This document shows, piece after piece, positions 17,097 through 25,402 of a stretch of DNA of 64,000 nucleotides. The notes beneath the pieces are model-generated. The model worked only from the letters and a program-made list of their open reading frames with translations, was not told where the DNA came from and searched no databases. The DNA is from Hymenobacter sp. BT559 (GTDB lineage: Bacteria > Bacteroidota > Bacteroidia > Cytophagales > Hymenobacteraceae). The position numbers and the translations under genes were made by a program. Where the stretch lies: assembly GCF_017571525.1 (NCBI RefSeq), contig NZ_JAGETY010000004.1, forward strand, positions 310,001 to 374,000, read 5' to 3'. Each line of letters begins with the position of its first letter. Positions within the stretch are counted from its first letter, which is position 1.

Positions 17097-19337
17097 TTAC
17101 CGCCCGCGCTGCGCCCGAATGCCCGCCAACCGCAGCTGAAAGTAGTCGTACTTCTCGCGCAGGTGGTCAAAGAGGTCGCGTAGACCGGCGCCGGGGCCTA
17201 GCTGCGCACGCGCGGCGGCGATAGCAGCCAGGTCCGAATCGCTCAGGAACTCGTGCAGGCGCAGGTCGATGCCTTTGGCGTAGGCCCGCTCCAGGTGGCC
17301 CTGCACGGTGCTCAGGGCCAGGCCGCGCTGCTGGGTTATTTGCGCCAGACTCAAGCCTTGGCGGTGGAGCTCAATAGTAGCTTCTTCGGTTGCGCCTTTT
17401 ATGGCGGCACCTTTTTTAGAGGCGCTTTCGTCGATGAAGGGTGGCACGCTGGGCAGGTCGTCGGCCTCATCCTCGGCGGGCACGGCGCGCGGTGGGCCGT
17501 GCTGCATAATGGCCTCGATAAATGCCTCGCCGTAGGTTTCAAACTTCTTCATGCCCACGCCCGAGATGCTGAGCATAGCCACCCGGCTGGTAGGCTGCTC
17601 GCGCGCCATCTCCTGGAGCGTGGTATCGGTAAATACCACGTAAGGCGGCACGCCCTGCTCGTCGGCAATGCGCTTGCGCAGCTGGCGCAGGCGCTCAAAC
17701 AGCCGGGCCTCGGGCGAACCGGCAGCGGTAGCGGCAGCCTCGGCAGCGGCTTTTTTGCCGGCGCGGGTGGGCTTTTCGGCCTTCTCGGCCACCTGAAATT
17801 TTTTGAGCGACACCGGCAGCTGCCCTTTCAATACCTGCTGGCCGCGCTCGGTGATTTTCAGGGCGTAGCCTTCTTCGTAGGCGATGTAGAACAGGCCGTC
17901 ATTCAGCATCTGGTGGACGTAGCTATACCAATCGAGGTAGGGCAAGTCTTGGCCGGCGCCGTAGGTTTTGAGCTGGTCGTAGCCGTGTTGCAGCACGGCC
18001 TGGTTGCGCATACCGCGCAGAATATCAATGAGTAGGTTGATAGCTACGCGCTGCTGGGCGCGGGCGCTGGCCGAGAGCGCCTTCTGCGCCAGCAGGGTGC
18101 CGTCGAAGGTGGTAGGCGGGTTGCGGCAGATGTCGCAGTTGCCACAGTCGCAGCCCAGGTCTTCGGAGAAGTAGTGCAGCAAGATGCGGCGGCGGCAGCT
18201 GGCCGCCTCGGCAAACTGCTGCATGCGTTCGAGCTTGGCCGTGTTGAGCTGGGCCTGGCGCTGGGGCACGTCCTTGGTCACCATTTCGCGCATCGACATC
18301 ACGTCGGCGAAGCTGTAGAACAGGATAGCCGTGGCGGGGCCACCGTCGCGGCCGGCGCGGCCGATTTCCTGGTAGTAGCCCTCGATATTCTTGGGCAGGT
18401 TGTAGTGCATCACCCAGCGTACGTTGCTCTTGTCGATGCCCATCCCGAAGGCGATGGTGGCCACAATCACCTGCGTGTCGTCTTGCAGGAATTTCTCCTG
18501 GGCCTCGGCGCGCTGGTTGGGCGTCATGCCGGCGTGGTAGTAGCCGGCCTTGATGCCTTTTTGCTGCAGCTTTTGGGCCACCGTTTCGCAGGTTTTGCGC
18601 GAGAGGCAGTAGATGATGCCCGCATCGCCGGGGTGGCGGGCAATGAAGTCGAGCATCTGCCCTAGCCGGTCCTGGCCGGGGCGCACCACGAGGTTGATGT
18701 TGGGCCGGTCGAAGCTCGACAGGAACACCTGCGGCTCGTGCAGGTTGAGCTGGGTCTTGATGTCGCGCTGCGTGAGGCGGTCGGCCGTAGCCGTGAGCGC
18801 GATAATGGGTGTGCTCGGAAAATGCTGCCGCAGGGCCCCTAGCTGGGTGTACTCGGGCCGGAAATCGTGGCCCCAGCTTGAGATACAGTGCGCCTCGTCA
18901 ATGGCAAACATGCTGACATTGACCCTGGTAAGAAACTGCATAAAGCCGTCGCTCAGCAGCTTTTCGGGGCTCACGTAGAGCAGCTTGAGGTGGCCGCTGA
19001 CGGCGGCGCGGGCAATGTCGTTGGACTCGCTCTGGCCCACGCTGCTGTTGATGTAGGCCGCCACTATCCCGTTGGCCTTCAGCGCTTCTACCTGGTCTTT
19101 CATGAGGGCGATGAGCGGCGACACGACTACGCACACGCCTTCGCTCACTACGGCTGGAATCTGAAAGCAGACCGACTTGCCGCCGCCGGTGGGCATGAGC
19201 ACCACCGTATCCTGCCCCCCCAGAATGCTCTGGATAATATCGCCCTGCATGGGCCGAAAATTATCGTAGCCGTAGTATCGCTTGAGCGCCTGGCGGGCGG
19301 CGGTGAGGGAAACGGCGGGGGCAGTAGCAGCAGACAT
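17097..19337 (-). CDS. recQ: ATP-dependent DNA helicase RecQ
   Basis: 746-residue 3'-5' DNA helicase of recombination and fork repair. Superfamily-2 motifs are complete: Walker A PTGGGKS, DEAHCISSWGHDFRP, and the motif VI segment QEIGRAGRDG. A zinc-binding RQC region (CRRRILLHYF through CDCGNCDIC), an HRDC domain (LFERLRQLRKRIADEQGVPP) and a final HTH_40-type helix-turn-helix region follow in order, the long architecture usual for Bacteroidota. The ATG at 19337 (MSAATAPAVSLTAARQALK) is chosen over an upstream extension. Transcribed alone as far as can be seen. Confidence 0.95.
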   Translation of the reverse strand: MSAATAPAVSLTAARQALKRYYGYDNFRPMQGDIIQSILGGQDTVVLMPTGGGKSVCFQIPAVVSEGVCVVVSPLIALMKDQVEALKANGIVAAYINSSVGQSESNDIARAAVSGHLKLLYVSPEKLLSDGFMQFLTRVNVSMFAIDEAHCISSWGHDFRPEYTQLGALRQHFPSTPIIALTATADRLTQRDIKTQLNLHEPQVFLSSFDRPNINLVVRPGQDRLGQMLDFIARHPGDAGIIYCLSRKTCETVAQKLQQKGIKAGYYHAGMTPNQRAEAQEKFLQDDTQVIVATIAFGMGIDKSNVRWVMHYNLPKNIEGYYQEIGRAGRDGGPATAILFYSFADVMSMREMVTKDVPQRQAQLNTAKLERMQQFAEAASCRRRILLHYFSEDLGCDCGNCDICRNPPTTFDGTLLAQKALSASARAQQRVAINLLIDILRGMRNQAVLQHGYDQLKTYGAGQDLPYLDWYSYVHQMLNDGLFYIAYEEGYALKITERGQQVLKGQLPVSLKKFQVAEKAEKPTRAGKKAAAEAAATAAGSPEARLFERLRQLRKRIADEQGVPPYVVFTDTTLQEMAREQPTSRVAMLSISGVGMKKFETYGEAFIEAIMQHGPPRAVPAEDEADDLPSVPPFIDESASKKGAAIKGATEEATIELHRQGLSLAQITQQRGLALSTVQGHLERAYAKGIDLRLHEFLSDSDLAAIAAARAQLGPGAGLRDLFDHLREKYDYFQLRLAGIRAQRGR

Positions 19338-19688
19338 AAGGCACTTCGGTCGAAAGATTGAAATAACAATCGGCCCCACGAAGTTCCAAAGAATTTAGCC
19401 AACTCGGCGGCCAGCGAAGCAAGGGGCGCGGCCACTGGCCTGTGGGCTAGCGTAATGTAGATTTTTGACCTAGCGGCCAGGGGGCAGGGCACCCCGGATG
19501 ACGCCGGCCCTAGCGCAGCTGCGCAAGCAAGAAGCTGCCCCCAAGGTGCTGGGCGCGGCCGTGTAGCGCCGCATCTTGTGTTTCCTCGCTGAACGACATC
19601 ACCCTAGCGGCGCATACGCCCAGAAGCCAGGATGCGGCGCTCCACGGAGGCCGCGCGGCTTAGTTTTGCGCGCACAGTAGTAGTTGGC
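19338..19688. other. Divergent intergenic region recQ / GH51
   Basis: 351 nt. Contains a -7 box for the GH51 gene (19661-19668) and an 11-nt inverted repeat AGCGCCGCATC/GATGCGGCGCT (around 19563-19573 and 19641-19651) that could be an operator or a long-range hairpin. No gene seen. Confidence 0.4.
19661..19668 (+). promoter_or_regulatory. -7 promoter box of GH51 gene
   Basis: TAGTTTTG, 20 nt before the ATG at 19689. Confidence 0.5.
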
Positions 19689-21194
19689 ATGGAAAAACAG
19701 TCGAGACGGGCGTTTGTGAAGCTGAGCGCCGGGGCCGTTATCGGGGCGGCGGTACCAAGTTCGGCCGCTGGGCTATTGGCGCCCAACGTGGCGGAGATAA
19801 CGGTTTATCCCGACCAGGTTTTGGGGGATATTTCGCCCAATATTTACGGCCAGTTTATCGAGCACCTGGGCCGGGCCATCTATGGGGGCATCTACGACGA
19901 CGCGCAGCGCCGCTTCCGGCCCGACGTGCTCGAAAAAGTGCAGCAGCTGCACCCGCCCCTGCTGCGCTACCCCGGCGGCACGGTCACCAAGATTTATCAC
20001 TGGAAGGACGGCGTGGGCCCCGCCCGGCCGGTGCGCAAAAACCTGATTTGGGGTGGCAACGACAACAACCACGTCGGCACCGACGAGTTTATGCGCTATG
20101 CCGAGCTGGTGGGGGCGGCGCCGTTTCTGACCGTCAACATGTCGACCGGCACGGCCGAGGAAGCGGCCGATTGGGTGGACTATTGCAACGGCACCGGCAC
20201 CAGCTATGCCAGCCAGCGCCAGGCCAACGGCCACGCCGCGCCCTACGGGGTAAAATACTGGGGCCTAGGCAATGAGGAAGCCGCTCGCGAAGACGTCGGC
20301 ACGCTCCAGAACGTGCAGGACTACGTCAAAAAAGCGTGGTACTACGCCAAGCTGATGAAGCTGCAAGACCCCTCCATTCAGCTCATTATGGCCGGCGACC
20401 AGGCGGCGTGGAACGAGGAGGTATTGCGCGAGCTGCACCCGATATGCGACTACATTTCGCTGCATCTCTATGCCAGCTCCAAGCCCGGCGAGCCGGCGTC
20501 GCTCTTCGCCTCCATCGCCACGATGGAGGCTAGCATTCAGAAGCTGGCGGCCCAGATTAAGGCGCTCACGCCGGCCAAGGTCGAAAACTTTAGTAAGTGG
20601 TACCGCTTCCCGAGCCGGCAGCAGCCCGTTAAAATCGCGCTCGACGAGTGGGGCATCTGGGAGGCCGGCGGCCAGGGCGCCTACGGCCTGGAGCAGCGCT
20701 ACACCTGGAACCACGCGCTGGGCGTGGCCACGTTTCTCAATATTTTTCAGCGCAATGCGGCCGTGATTGGGCTAGCCACTTGGGCGCAGACGGTGAACGT
20801 GCTGGCGCCCATCATGACCAACGAAACGACGTCCATCTGCCAGACGATTTATTACCCAATGGCGCTCTACCGCCGGCTGTGCGGCCCCCGCAGCGTGGCC
20901 GTGGCACCCACCGGCGTGGCCACGCTGGACGTGTCGGCCTCGACCGATGGCAAAACGCTTACCCTGGCCCTCGTCAACCGCGACCCTGCGGCGGCCATCC
21001 GGCTGAAGCTCAACCCCAAAATCACCGGCCACTGGACGGCCCACGAGCTAACCGCCCCCTCCCTAGACGCCATGAACACCCTAACCGCCCCCGATACGAA
21101 CGTGGTCAGCTACCAGCAGCGGACACTGCCCGCCGGCACCACTGCCTATACCCTAGCGGCCCGCAGCATCGTGCTAGTGCAGGCGCCCATTTAG
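19689..21194 (+). CDS. Alpha-L-arabinofuranosidase, GH51, Tat-exported
   Basis: 501-residue glycoside hydrolase releasing terminal alpha-L-arabinofuranose from plant-type polysaccharides. The N terminus carries a twin-arginine signal (SRRAFVKLSAGAVIGAA). The GH51 acid/base is Glu196 in WGLGNEE and the nucleophile Glu320 in LDEWGIW; NIYGQFIEHLGRAIYGG is the family's N-terminal signature. A C-terminal beta domain completes the usual length. The ATG at 19689 is chosen because it starts the Tat peptide and follows a promoter box. No SusC/SusD genes are nearby, so it is not in a classical polysaccharide-utilisation locus. Confidence 0.92.
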   Translation: MEKQSRRAFVKLSAGAVIGAAVPSSAAGLLAPNVAEITVYPDQVLGDISPNIYGQFIEHLGRAIYGGIYDDAQRRFRPDVLEKVQQLHPPLLRYPGGTVTKIYHWKDGVGPARPVRKNLIWGGNDNNHVGTDEFMRYAELVGAAPFLTVNMSTGTAEEAADWVDYCNGTGTSYASQRQANGHAAPYGVKYWGLGNEEAAREDVGTLQNVQDYVKKAWYYAKLMKLQDPSIQLIMAGDQAAWNEEVLRELHPICDYISLHLYASSKPGEPASLFASIATMEASIQKLAAQIKALTPAKVENFSKWYRFPSRQQPVKIALDEWGIWEAGGQGAYGLEQRYTWNHALGVATFLNIFQRNAAVIGLATWAQTVNVLAPIMTNETTSICQTIYYPMALYRRLCGPRSVAVAPTGVATLDVSASTDGKTLTLALVNRDPAAAIRLKLNPKITGHWTAHELTAPSLDAMNTLTAPDTNVVSYQQRTLPAGTTAYTLAARSIVLVQAPI

Positions 21195-21258
21195 CAGCTA
21201 CTCGCGCTGAAGCCTGGCTTTTGCTGGCGGGGCCGCCGATTATTCCCGAGTGGCCACA

Positions 21259-21292
21259 TAAAAAAGGGCACCCTAGCGGGCGCCCTTTTTTC
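21259..21292. terminator. Bidirectional terminator
   Basis: AAAAAAGGGC...GCCCTTTTTT hairpin with an inner CCC/GGG pairing, between the convergent GH51 and esterase genes. Confidence 0.8.
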
Positions 21293-21316
21293 TTCGCCAT
21301 TAAGTGGCTAACTGTT

Positions 21317-22477
21317 TTATTTCAGCGCGTTCTTCAGCTCGCCGCTAGCCAGGGCCTGGGCCTGTTTGGCCTCGGGCACCACGGCAGCCATACCGAAAAA
21401 CTCGTGCGTTACGCCGTCGTAGTTCTGGTATTTAACGGGAACGCCGGCCTTCTGGAGGTTGTCGGCCAGCATCTTGCCTTCGCTCATCAACGGGTCGTAC
21501 TGGTCGGTGATGACCGTGGTGGGGGGCAGGCCCTTCAGGTTGGCGTGCACGAGGTCGATGAGCGGGTTTTTGCCATCGGCGGGAGTACGCAAGTAGTACT
21601 TAAAGAACCACGCCATCAAGTCTTTATTGAGCGGCTTGGTTTCGGTGTTGGCCAAATACGAAGGCGTATTTAGGTCGTAGCCCGCAATGGGATACACGAG
21701 CAGCTGATGCTTGGGCAGCTGCACCTTTTTGTCGCGGGCCATCATGCTCACGGCGCAGGCCAGGTTGCCCCCAGCGCTTTCGCCGGCCACGGCTACTTTG
21801 GTCGGGTCGCCTTTGAAGCTAGCGGCGTTTTTCAATACCCACTGGTAGGCGGCAAAGCTGTCGTCGTGGGCAGTCGGGAATTTATGCTCCGGGCCTTGGC
21901 GGTAAGCCACTGATACGATGATAGCACCCGTCTGCTCGGTGAGGGCGCGCACGGAGGGGTCGTAGGTATTCAGGTTGGCAATAACCCAGCCGCCACCGTG
22001 ATAATAGACGATAACCGGCAGCGTACCCGTAGCGCCCTTGGGCGTGTAGATGCGCACTTTCACGCCCGGCATTACCTCACGGCTCATCGTATCGGCTGTT
22101 ACGGGTGGCGTGGGGATGTTGAATTTCTGCATCGTGGCCATCGTAGCGTCGGTAGCGCTCGGAGCTTTGCGAGCCTCGGCCGGCGTCAGCTTGGCCATTG
22201 GCGTGGGGCCGCTCATGGCGGTGAGCTGCTCGATAATGGCTTGCATCTCGGGGTGCAGGCCGGGGCCCCAGGCGGGCTTCGGGCCGCTGGGCTTCACGGC
22301 CATGGCCCGGCCGGCGGCCGAGCTATCGGTGGCGGGCTTGGTAGCCCTCGCGGTAGAGTCGCTGGCAGTAGTTGAGGTAGTGGTTTCGGTGGTCTGGCTG
22401 CTGCAGGAGGCTAGCAGAGCCAGCGCAGCAACTGGGGCGGCCCAGCGGGCGGCAGTGCTTGTCCAGGTAAGGCGCAT
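21317..22477 (-). CDS. Lipoprotein alpha/beta-hydrolase (HSL-type esterase)
   Basis: 386-residue esterase of the hormone-sensitive-lipase group. The lipobox LALLASC follows a short hydrophobic signal; a Ser/Thr-rich linker leads to the hydrolase domain with the oxyanion motif YYHGGGW, the nucleophile elbow GESAGGN, the acid in TDQYDPLMSEG and the His in GVTHEFFG. It should sit on the periplasmic or outer face of a membrane. The start at 22477 (MRLTWTSTAARWAAPV) gives the signal peptide; an upstream extension to 22555 is not supported. Substrate unknown. Confidence 0.9.
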   Translation of the reverse strand: MRLTWTSTAARWAAPVAALALLASCSSQTTETTTSTTASDSTARATKPATDSSAAGRAMAVKPSGPKPAWGPGLHPEMQAIIEQLTAMSGPTPMAKLTPAEARKAPSATDATMATMQKFNIPTPPVTADTMSREVMPGVKVRIYTPKGATGTLPVIVYYHGGGWVIANLNTYDPSVRALTEQTGAIIVSVAYRQGPEHKFPTAHDDSFAAYQWVLKNAASFKGDPTKVAVAGESAGGNLACAVSMMARDKKVQLPKHQLLVYPIAGYDLNTPSYLANTETKPLNKDLMAWFFKYYLRTPADGKNPLIDLVHANLKGLPPTTVITDQYDPLMSEGKMLADNLQKAGVPVKYQNYDGVTHEFFGMAAVVPEAKQAQALASGELKNALK

Positions 22478-22639
22478 GGGAAGTAGATGTAAAACAGATG
22501 AGTTTCCTCTTACGCTAAGCCGGTGACATAAGATGCAAAAACAGTCTGAAAGCAAGCAAATTACTCACTCACTTTCAGAACCTATTTTCTCAACTATGCG
22601 CTAGCTTACCCTCACCTACTCAATACTTAAGCTGACGCT

Positions 22640-23803
22640 TTACGACGCGGCCGGGGTAGCCCGGCGCGAGCCGCGGTACAGCTCATATTTCAGCAAGCGG
22701 CAGTCAATCGGTCCATTAAACAGCGGAATGCGTCGCGATACTTTCAACCCAATGCGCTTAGCGGCTTCCAGGTTGCCGGTGAAAATGAAGGCGTCGTAGC
22801 CCTGGAAATTCGTTTTCAGCGCGTCGCCGATGGTCTTGTAGAGCGCATCCATTTGGGCCTCCTCCCCTATCCGCTCGCCGTAGGGCGGGTTCGTGATAAC
22901 GAGGCCGGGCGCCTGGCCCTGGGGCGGCTGGGCATCGCGCACATCGCGCACACTCAGGCGGATGCACTCGTCGAGGCCGGCGGCTTCGATGTTGGCCGCC
23001 GCGTCGCGAATCACTTTGGGGTCGAGGTCGGAGCCGGCCAGGTAGGCCTGCGGTTCCTCGATGCGCTGGGCCTCGGCCTCCTGGCGCAGCTGCTGCCAAA
23101 GGCTAGCGTCGAAGTCAGGCCAGTTTTCGAAGCCGAACTTGTCCTGGTGAAACAGCCCCGGCGCAATGCGCTGGGCCAGCAGGCCCGCCTCGGTGAGGAT
23201 GGTGGCCGAGCCGCACATGGGGTCGATGAGCGGGCTTTTCTTATCCCAGCCGCTGAGCAGGATGAGGCCGGCCGCCAGCACCTCGTTCAGCGGGGCCTCG
23301 TTGGTGCCCTGGCGGTAGCCGCGGCGGTGCAGCGAGTCGCCGGCCGCGTCGAGGCTCAGAATCACCTCGTTTTCAAGCATCCGCAGGTGAATGCGGATGT
23401 CGGGGTTGCGGGTGTCGATGCTTGGCCGCTCGCCGGTGCGCTCGCGAAACTGGTCCACGATGGCATCCTTGGTGAGTTGGGCCACATACAAGGAGTGCTC
23501 GAAGCTCGACTTGTTGACGACGGCCGTGATGGCAAACGTCTGGCCGGGGCGGATAAAGCGGCTCCAGTCGATACGATACACCTCGTCGTAGAGGCCGCGC
23601 TCGTCGGGGACGTAGAAATCGGCGAAGGGGCGCAGCAGGCGCATGGCCGTGCGGCTCCAGAGAATGGTGTTGTAGAGCAGTTTTTTGTCGCCGCTAAACT
23701 CAACGGCGCGGCTGCCTACGTAGTCGATGGTGGCGCCGAGCTGGCGCAGCTCGTCGGCCAGTACGTCTTCGAGGCCAAACTGGGTGGTGGCGGTAAGGTG
23801 CAT
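22640..23803 (-). CDS. THUMP-domain class I SAM RNA methyltransferase (RlmL-N-like)
   Basis: 387 residues: N-terminal THUMP RNA-binding domain (about 45-160) and a Rossmann methyltransferase domain with the SAM motif IDPMCGSATILTEA and the catalytic NPPYGER motif. This is the COG0116 family (N-terminal half of E. coli RlmL, 23S rRNA m2G). The exact target nucleotide is inferred. It ends without a clear terminator and starts 65 nt from a divergent DUF3592 gene. Confidence 0.92.
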   Translation of the reverse strand: MHLTATTQFGLEDVLADELRQLGATIDYVGSRAVEFSGDKKLLYNTILWSRTAMRLLRPFADFYVPDERGLYDEVYRIDWSRFIRPGQTFAITAVVNKSSFEHSLYVAQLTKDAIVDQFRERTGERPSIDTRNPDIRIHLRMLENEVILSLDAAGDSLHRRGYRQGTNEAPLNEVLAAGLILLSGWDKKSPLIDPMCGSATILTEAGLLAQRIAPGLFHQDKFGFENWPDFDASLWQQLRQEAEAQRIEEPQAYLAGSDLDPKVIRDAAANIEAAGLDECIRLSVRDVRDAQPPQGQAPGLVITNPPYGERIGEEAQMDALYKTIGDALKTNFQGYDAFIFTGNLEAAKRIGLKVSRRIPLFNGPIDCRLLKYELYRGSRRATPAAS

Positions 23804-23868
23804 GGCGTAAAGGTCGGGGCTAGCGGGCGGTAAGACTAACTTGCGACCGCCGCCATTTACTTCATTTC

Positions 23869-24669
23869 ATGCCCGCCCCACGCCCTATCGACTTCGCCAC
23901 TCTCTGGACTCTTATCAAGGAGCGAGGCAAATTCACGTTCATGGGGCTAGCCTTTATACTAGGGCCTATCCTGCTTCTACTTCCCATGCTATTCGTAATG
24001 CCGACTACGCAACGGCCTTCCGAAAAGTATGATTATGAAGAAATTGTGCGCAGCGGCACCCCAGCCACGGCCCGCATTACGGATATTTCCCTGGTTACCA
24101 ATATCAACGTAAATGGGCAGTCTCCCCGACTTATCACCTACCAATATAGCAGCAACGGGCAGCCACGCACCGACCAATTCGAAACCTTCGATACCGAGCG
24201 GGCCAGTGCACTACGCCCCAACGACACTCTAGCCATCAAGGTATTAGCTGGCGAAAGCGTCATTCCATCACTGAAGCCTTATTCGTTTCCACGCATCGCT
24301 CTACTAGCGGCTATCCCGAGTCTATTTGCACTCATCGGGTTGCCTTTCTTGCTTATCGGCGCATTGCCAACCCTCAGGAAATACCGTCTTTACCGCTACG
24401 GCTTGGCACGCACAGGCACCGTGCAAGGCATCACTGCTCAGCCCACAAGAAACTTTTCGGGTGGCAGCACCCCTAGCTACGTAGTCAGCTACCACTACGC
24501 CGGCTCGGCAAATCCTCAACTCTTCGGTGAGTCCTCAACCAGTGACCTGCTATTCGTGCAGGAAAAGAAATTTGGCGACCCGGTTGACATCTTTGTTTCC
24601 GAAACCGACGAAACCAAGTCGTGTCTCGTGCCCCGGCTAGCGGCGCTGAAGAATAATTGGCAGCTTTGA
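23869..24669 (+). CDS. DUF3592-like membrane protein
   Basis: 266 residues with a hydrophobic helix near residues 25-45 and a second hydrophobic pair around 145-170, separated by a beta-rich extracytoplasmic domain and followed by a second similar domain. The pattern TARITDISLVTNINVNGQSP...ITYQY resembles DUF3592 modules. No enzymatic motif. AT content is a little higher than in neighbouring housekeeping genes. Function unknown. Confidence 0.7.
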   Translation: MPAPRPIDFATLWTLIKERGKFTFMGLAFILGPILLLLPMLFVMPTTQRPSEKYDYEEIVRSGTPATARITDISLVTNINVNGQSPRLITYQYSSNGQPRTDQFETFDTERASALRPNDTLAIKVLAGESVIPSLKPYSFPRIALLAAIPSLFALIGLPFLLIGALPTLRKYRLYRYGLARTGTVQGITAQPTRNFSGGSTPSYVVSYHYAGSANPQLFGESSTSDLLFVQEKKFGDPVDIFVSETDETKSCLVPRLAALKNNWQL

Positions 24670-24683
24670 TTCCTCTCGCTACC

Positions 24684-24791
24684 ATGCATTTAGAAGAACA
24701 GCTTGAGCGCCAAGAGAAAATTATAGCCGGCTTAATAATAGCCTACAAACGGATGCTTAAATTTAAGCGTCAGAAAATAGCGAAGTCGTGA
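24684..24791 (+). CDS. Possible 35-residue basic small protein
   Basis: ATG at 24684 opens a 35-codon frame, starting MHLEEQLERQEKII and ending in a Lys/Arg-rich tail, predicted helical and amphipathic. Its TGA overlaps the ATG of a 12-codon frame (24791-24829, MMHDGKIIQIES) as TGATG, and the next real gene starts at 24843. This may be a small protein, the remnant of a longer frameshifted gene, or chance. Evidence is only composition and arrangement. Confidence 0.25.
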   Translation: MHLEEQLERQEKIIAGLIIAYKRMLKFKRQKIAKS

Positions 24792-24842
24792 TGATGCACG
24801 ACGGGAAGATTATACAAATTGAATCCTAGCTCTCAGTTGGTC

Positions 24843-25340
24843 ATGCATTACCAAGCATTGATAATCGCCTTATTGTGGCTAACCTGCTCAACTGCCCCCA
24901 TACAAAAGGCTGACTGGCTGATAGCTAAAATAAATGCTGCCGATACCGTAATTCTGGCAAGTCATAAGGGAACAGCCGGAGATGTTGAAGTAGACGCTCA
25001 CGACAACGAATTACCTTTTCCAAAACTCATAATTGCCGGTAAACCCAACTATAAAATTCTCATCGAGCACCAAACTATTACTGGTGCGCAACGGACTGTA
25101 TTAGGTCAAATTTTAGCTAGGCCTTTTCAAGATGCCGCAAGCGTGACAGCACATTGTTTTTCGCCTCACCATGCCGTATTTATTATTAAAAACGGCAGAA
25201 CGTCCTATCTCGACATTTGCTTTGACTGCCACGGCTACACTAGCTCCAAAGACTTAGCGAGACTTGGCGATTTTGATACTCGAAAGTGGATTGAGCTCAA
25301 ACAGTACTTTAAAAAGCTAGGCTTCCGGTACGAGTTGTAG
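24843..25340 (+). CDS. Unknown secreted or lipoprotein-like protein
   Basis: 165 residues starting MHYQALIIALLWLTCST, a signal-like hydrophobic stretch ending in a weak lipobox (Cys after Thr). The conserved-looking core has three cysteines: CFSPHHAVFII and ICFDCHGYTSS. Similar C..PRHG...ICFEC patterns occur in uncharacterised Bacteroidota secreted proteins. Codon use is markedly AT-richer than the surroundings. The start could also be a TTG at 24819. No function can be assigned. Confidence 0.65.
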   Translation: MHYQALIIALLWLTCSTAPIQKADWLIAKINAADTVILASHKGTAGDVEVDAHDNELPFPKLIIAGKPNYKILIEHQTITGAQRTVLGQILARPFQDAASVTAHCFSPHHAVFIIKNGRTSYLDICFDCHGYTSSKDLARLGDFDTRKWIELKQYFKKLGFRYEL

Positions 25341-25360
25341 CAACCCGTCTATTCCTAGCT

Positions 25361-25386
25361 AGCCGGCCCCGCAGCCGGCTTTTTTT
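25361..25386 (+). terminator. Terminator hairpin
   Basis: AGCCGGC/GCCGGCT stem followed by seven T, after the unknown secreted protein; ends 17 nt before the transporter ATG. Confidence 0.75.
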
Positions 25387-25402
25387 GTACCTTCCGCCCC
25401 GT

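Noticed and set aside
17253..18035. 260-codon plus-strand frame inside recQ
   Set aside because: Antisense shadow of a well-supported helicase gene; no motif.
22853..23833. 326-codon plus-strand frame opposite the THUMP methyltransferase
   Set aside because: GC-rich antisense frame; composition is that of a shadow (Gly/Ala/Val/His), no family match, and the minus-strand gene is clear.
25208..25240. CxxCH (CFDCH) in the 24.8 kb secreted protein, as a c-type heme site
   Set aside because: Only one site, in a protein with a C..P.H...ICF[DE]C pattern typical of uncharacterised secreted proteins; no cytochrome features around it.
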